A DNA stretch of 59,301 nt from Bacteriovoracaceae bacterium (GTDB taxonomy: Bacteria; Bdellovibrionota; Bacteriovoracia; Bacteriovoracales; Bacteriovoracaceae): assembly GCA_018675575.1 (NCBI GenBank), contig JABGXW010000113.1, forward strand, positions 1 through 59,301, given 5' to 3'. The notes under the pieces were generated by a model, which saw nothing but the letters and a program-made list of their open reading frames with translations, ran no database searches and was not told where the DNA came from. A program made the translations under genes and the position numbers. Shown piece by piece: positions 55,908-59,301 of this stretch. How positions within the stretch are numbered: position 1 is the first letter of the stretch; each line of letters starts with the position of its first letter.

Positions 55908-57028
55908 AGAAACTGTGTTTTAATTCCACCAATTGTAAGAATGAGCTTTTTTGTAGGTTGATTCTTAAATATTTTTAAATTAATATCTTTCGGTAAAATC
56001 ATACCTAAAGAGTAATTCCCTTGAGCTCTTATCGTTTTGAATAAATCAGCATGTGTTTTTTTTCTTTTTGCGTCTAATTGAATTCTCTTATTCCAAGGGG
56101 GATTTAATATTATTTGATCAAAATTATACTTTTGAGGAAAACCTTCCCATATGTCATTGATACATAGCTCAGAGAACATGTTATTTCTTTTTGCAGCTTT
56201 TAATGTTTTCTCGCATATATCAAAGCCTACTGACTTTAATGGAATAGTTTTTAAGGAGCTTCTTAGAGGAATTAAAGTTTCAGAAACATTTTGTAATAGA
56301 GGAATGGTTAAATATGATAATTGCTCTCTATTAATAAAATTGTAAAACTGATGTGCTTCTATTAATAATGAACCTGATCCACACATGGGATCACATACAT
56401 AATCTTGATTATGTGAATTACAAAAATAAATAAATGCCGCAGCAATATTTTCTCTTAAGGGAGCACTTCCAATATAAGTTCTCTCTCCTCTCTTATATAA
56501 ATTACCACCAGTTACATCTAAACTAAATTTACAATTGTCATTTATTATCCTGACATGAAGAATGGGATTTTTATATTCTTTTGTTTTTTTAAGAAGCTTT
56601 TTCTTTGGGGGATTATTTCTGAAATATTCTGCAAGACCTTTTCTAATGGTATCTTCTATTTTTTTTGTATGAATGAGTCTTGATTTCTTTGAAGTACATT
56701 TTATAACTTCTGGAACTTCTAGAATATATTCAGAAATCCACTGTGCATTTTTACACTTAGTAAAAAGTTTTGGAAAATCCCTGACTTTAAACTCATGATT
56801 TATTCGGAGTAAGATTCTCGTTGGAATTTTTAAATAATGTGAAAGGTATTCAAACTCAATAAAACTTGCCAAAAACTCAATACCCCCCTCCTCAAATGTG
56901 TACCTTGGAACAGCTGTATCAAATGCTAATTGCCATTTCTCTTTAAACTCGAGAAGAGCAAGATTCTCTAGGCCTGGATTCATGACTAAAAAGAAGGTAA
57001 ATAGTTGATTTTCATATTTGTGTTTCAT
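55892..57028 (-). CDS. THUMP-domain rRNA guanine-N2 methyltransferase (RlmL-type)
   Basis: A 378-residue SAM-dependent methyltransferase. An N-terminal THUMP region precedes FSLDVTGGNLYKRGERTYIG and APLRENIAAA; the SAM site is DPMCGSGSLLIEA and the catalytic motif IV is NPPWNKR. This matches the N-terminal half of RlmKL (m2G2445 of 23S rRNA) and single-domain YpsC-type enzymes. The C-terminal RlmK half is absent, as is common outside enterics. The target position is inferred. Confidence 0.87.
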   Translation of the reverse strand: MKHKYENQLFTFFLVMNPGLENLALLEFKEKWQLAFDTAVPRYTFEEGGIEFLASFIEFEYLSHYLKIPTRILLRINHEFKVRDFPKLFTKCKNAQWISEYILEVPEVIKCTSKKSRLIHTKKIEDTIRKGLAEYFRNNPPKKKLLKKTKEYKNPILHVRIINDNCKFSLDVTGGNLYKRGERTYIGSAPLRENIAAAFIYFCNSHNQDYVCDPMCGSGSLLIEAHQFYNFINREQLSYLTIPLLQNVSETLIPLRSSLKTIPLKSVGFDICEKTLKAAKRNNMFSELCINDIWEGFPQKYNFDQIILNPPWNKRIQLDAKRKKTHADLFKTIRAQGNYSLGMILPKDINLKIFKNQPTKKLILTIGGIKTQFLYWEK

Positions 57029-57176
57029 GACGCATTATATAAAATGCACCTAGAACTGTAAAGACCTCGCAGCAGATTCGCATATTCCTGAGATTGCTCT
57101 ATAAACAATGTAAATAGTCACGAATTGAATGACGTTACGGGTCAGTTATGTTATTTAAAATAAACTTGGAAGTGTA

Positions 57177-58205
57177 ATGGATCAATCAAAAATCGATATA
57201 GATCAGAGAAAATCTGATCATATTCAATTGGCATTTAATGCCAAAGTAACCCTTAGTGAAAGAGACGATCGGTTTATCTACGAACCTTTACTAGCGGCCC
57301 ATCCTGATAAAGAATATTCAAATTTAGAATGCCTTGTTTTTGATAAAAAGCTTTCTGCCCCTATATGGGTTTCTAGTATGACTGGTGGAACTGGACAGGC
57401 ATTTATGATTAATCATAGACTAGCAACAATGTGCAAAAATCATAGATTAGGAATGGGACTTGGTTCGATTAGGCCTCTATTAGAAGATTCTTCCAGGTTT
57501 AAAGACTTTAATCTAAGACCAATTATTGGTCATGATCTGCCTTTCTTCGCTAACTTGGGCGTAGCTCAAATTGAAGAATTATTAAAATTTGGTAAGTTAG
57601 ATTTATTAAAAGATATTTTGAACAAACTTCAAGTCGATGGTCTCATAATACATGTAAATCCTTTACAAGAGTTTTTACAACCAGAGGGGGATAGGTTTAT
57701 TCGATCACCATTTGAAACTATTAGAGATTATTGTGATTCACCTTATGGAAAAACTATTGTCAAAGAAGTTGGTCAAGGAATGGGGGAAAAATCCCTCACC
57801 TCCTTAATGAGTTTGCCTATCAATGGGATCGAACTCGCTGCCATTGGAGGAACAAACTTTTCTAAGCTAGAGCTCCAAAGAGGCACTAAACTGGCTCAAG
57901 ACGTATTTCAAGACCTTATATTTGTTGGACATAGTGCAGAAGAAATGATAGATCATCTAAATAAAATTGTAGCAACGAATAATAAAAAATCTATGCAAAT
58001 AATTATATCTGGTGGAATTAATTCTATTCTCGATGGACATTATTTATTAGAAAAATGTCAACTTCCATCTGTGATTGGCGTAGCATCTAACTTTTTAAAG
58101 TATGCATTAAAAAGTGAAAAAGAATTAGATGAATATGTTTTTAACACCAAAAAAGCATTATCAATTTCTAGGATGATGCTTACTTTAAGAGAGAGTAGAT
58201 ATTGA
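57177..58205 (+). CDS. fni: Type 2 isopentenyl-diphosphate delta-isomerase
   Basis: A 342-residue FMN-dependent isomerase that interconverts IPP and DMAPP. Family blocks: QRKSDHI near the N terminus, SSMTGGTG, GLGSIRPLL, HVNPLQEFLQPEGD, TIVKEVGQGM and ISGGINSILDG. A GGAAG precedes the ATG. The downstream HMG-CoA reductase starts inside the stop codon, so this is the first visible gene of a mevalonate-pathway operon. Confidence 0.95.
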   Translation: MDQSKIDIDQRKSDHIQLAFNAKVTLSERDDRFIYEPLLAAHPDKEYSNLECLVFDKKLSAPIWVSSMTGGTGQAFMINHRLATMCKNHRLGMGLGSIRPLLEDSSRFKDFNLRPIIGHDLPFFANLGVAQIEELLKFGKLDLLKDILNKLQVDGLIIHVNPLQEFLQPEGDRFIRSPFETIRDYCDSPYGKTIVKEVGQGMGEKSLTSLMSLPINGIELAAIGGTNFSKLELQRGTKLAQDVFQDLIFVGHSAEEMIDHLNKIVATNNKKSMQIIISGGINSILDGHYLLEKCQLPSVIGVASNFLKYALKSEKELDEYVFNTKKALSISRMMLTLRESRY

Positions 58206-59301
58206 GACCAATAACAGGATTTTCTAAACTTTCAAAAAAAGAAAAGATTGATTTCTTAGTTGATGTATACCTTGGTAAATCCGAAAAACTAAAACATCAA
58301 ATTGAAAGCTTCTGGCATATCTCAGAGGCTGAGCAAAACATATTTGATGAGTTCTCAGAAAACACTGTCACAAACTTTTATTTTCCCTATGGTGTTGTTC
58401 CTAACATGCTTATAAATAACGAATTGCTTTGTGTTCCAATGGTTATAGAAGAAAGTTCTGTTGTTGCTGCATGTGCAAAAGCAGCTAAATTTTGGATTGG
58501 AAGAGGTGGATTCAAATCACATGTAGTTTCAATGACTAAAAATGGCCAAGTACATTTTTCTTGGTTTGGTGAAAGCACTAAGCTAGAAAAATTCTTCTAT
58601 AAAATTAAATCTGAAATTATTAAGGATTTAAAACCTCTAATAAAAAACATGGAAGCAAGAGGTGGTGGCATACTAGATCTAAAACTTCTTGATAAAACAG
58701 ACTTGGATGCTGGATATTATCAAATATGGGTAGATTTTAATACTTGCGATGCCATGGGTGCTAATTTTATAAATTCTATTTTAGAAGCAATTGGAACAAA
58801 TTTTAAGAATCGTGTTTATGATGCTGCTATTTTTACTGAAAAAGAGAAAGATATCGATGTCATTATGGCAATTCTTTCAAATTATACTCCAGAATGTTTT
58901 GTAGAAACTAAAGTTGAATGTAAAATAGAAGACCTTTATGACCCTTCACATAGCATGTCTGCAAAGGAATTTGCAAATAAGATGAAAAAGGCAGTGAGAA
59001 TTGCTGAGATTGATATTAATAGGGCGACAACTCATAATAAAGGCATCTTTAATGGAATAGATGCAGTCATTCTCGCGACTGGAAATGACTTTAGGGCGAT
59101 AGAAGCTGCTGGTCATACCTACGCTTCACGATCTGGACAATATAGAGGGTTAACTAAAATCAATCTAGATCATGAAATGTTTTCATTTTCTGTTAAAGTC
59201 CCTTTAAGTCTTGGAACAGTTGGGGGACTGACAGCATTACATCCCCTTGCAAAAGTTTCGCTTGAAATGCTTGGCAGACCATCAGCAAAAAAATTAATGG
59301 A
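58202..59301 (+). CDS. HMG-CoA reductase, class II (3' end cut by window edge)
   Basis: A TTG start overlaps the idi2 stop (TTGA), and 366 codons are visible. The class II blocks are FPYGVVPNMLIN, then PMVIEESSVVAA with catalytic glutamate E83 or E84, the dinucleotide-binding DAMGAN at 183-188, NKGIFNG with lysine 280, ATGND with aspartate 296, and GTVGGLTALHPLAKVSLEMLG near the edge. It reduces HMG-CoA to mevalonate (or runs in reverse in mevalonate degraders); coupling to idi2 favours biosynthesis. The catalytic histidine lies beyond the window. The unusual start codon makes it easy to miss. Confidence 0.93.
   Translation, partial: MRPITGFSKLSKKEKIDFLVDVYLGKSEKLKHQIESFWHISEAEQNIFDEFSENTVTNFYFPYGVVPNMLINNELLCVPMVIEESSVVAACAKAAKFWIGRGGFKSHVVSMTKNGQVHFSWFGESTKLEKFFYKIKSEIIKDLKPLIKNMEARGGGILDLKLLDKTDLDAGYYQIWVDFNTCDAMGANFINSILEAIGTNFKNRVYDAAIFTEKEKDIDVIMAILSNYTPECFVETKVECKIEDLYDPSHSMSAKEFANKMKKAVRIAEIDINRATTHNKGIFNGIDAVILATGNDFRAIEAAGHTYASRSGQYRGLTKINLDHEMFSFSVKVPLSLGTVGGLTALHPLAKVSLEMLGRPSAKKLM

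Overview
The window is AT-rich chromosomal DNA from a Gram-negative bacterium. It has outer-membrane barrel-like and lipoprotein genes, many signal peptides, short intergenic gaps and frequent 1-8 nt gene overlaps. The very large secreted or lipid-anchored proteins, a mevalonate-type isoprenoid module (idi2 plus HMG-CoA reductase) and class I two-subunit fumarase together suggest the Bdellovibrionota/Bacteriovorax group. That assignment is an inference from gene content, not a database match. No rRNA, tRNA, CRISPR array, insertion sequence or phage gene was seen.

Layout. Positions 1-5043 (minus) hold a sugar-uptake operon: a glucose-type PTS permease, HPr, enzyme I and a secreted glucoamylase that runs off the left edge. 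A Rep-type helicase (minus) follows. A plus-strand run then carries fumarase alpha and beta, metG and acetoacetyl-CoA synthetase, followed by an outer-membrane barrel protein. Positions 13.6-28.4 kb are dominated by surface proteins: a minus-strand three-gene operon (1263-residue coiled-coil protein, gluzincin-type metallopeptidase lipoprotein, PepSY-like protein) and a 1695-residue cysteine-rich lipoprotein, with an RDD-like membrane protein and UppP between them. CinA and a COG2509-type flavoprotein follow.

The centrepiece is 32.0-43.75 kb: two convergent operons that meet five bases apart. The plus-strand arm encodes a CrtI-like flavoprotein, a ketoacyl reductase, a FabZ-type dehydratase and a FabI-like enoyl reductase. 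The minus-strand arm encodes a GbsR/MarR-type regulator, a ketosynthase, an acyl carrier protein, a second CrtI-like flavoprotein and a complete oleABCD set. OleABCD joins two fatty acyl chains head to head and converts them through a beta-lactone to a long-chain olefin. Here it sits with what looks like a private type II fatty-acid elongation cycle and two polyene-type flavin oxidoreductases, so I read the locus as making a specialised long-chain hydrocarbon from dedicated acyl-ACP precursors. The regulator has a good sigma70-like promoter overlapped by a 14-bp inverted repeat, consistent with autorepression of the minus-strand operon.

To the right lie a stomatin/NfeD membrane-quality pair with a DOMON-like protein and a phosphatase, a guanine deaminase, exonuclease III, malate dehydrogenase, a small lipoprotein, a cyclic-nucleotide-binding-domain protein, a degenerate SGNH-like protein, tandem U32 proteins, an RlmL-type rRNA methyltransferase, and finally idi2 and the first 366 codons of an HMG-CoA reductase that the right edge cuts off.
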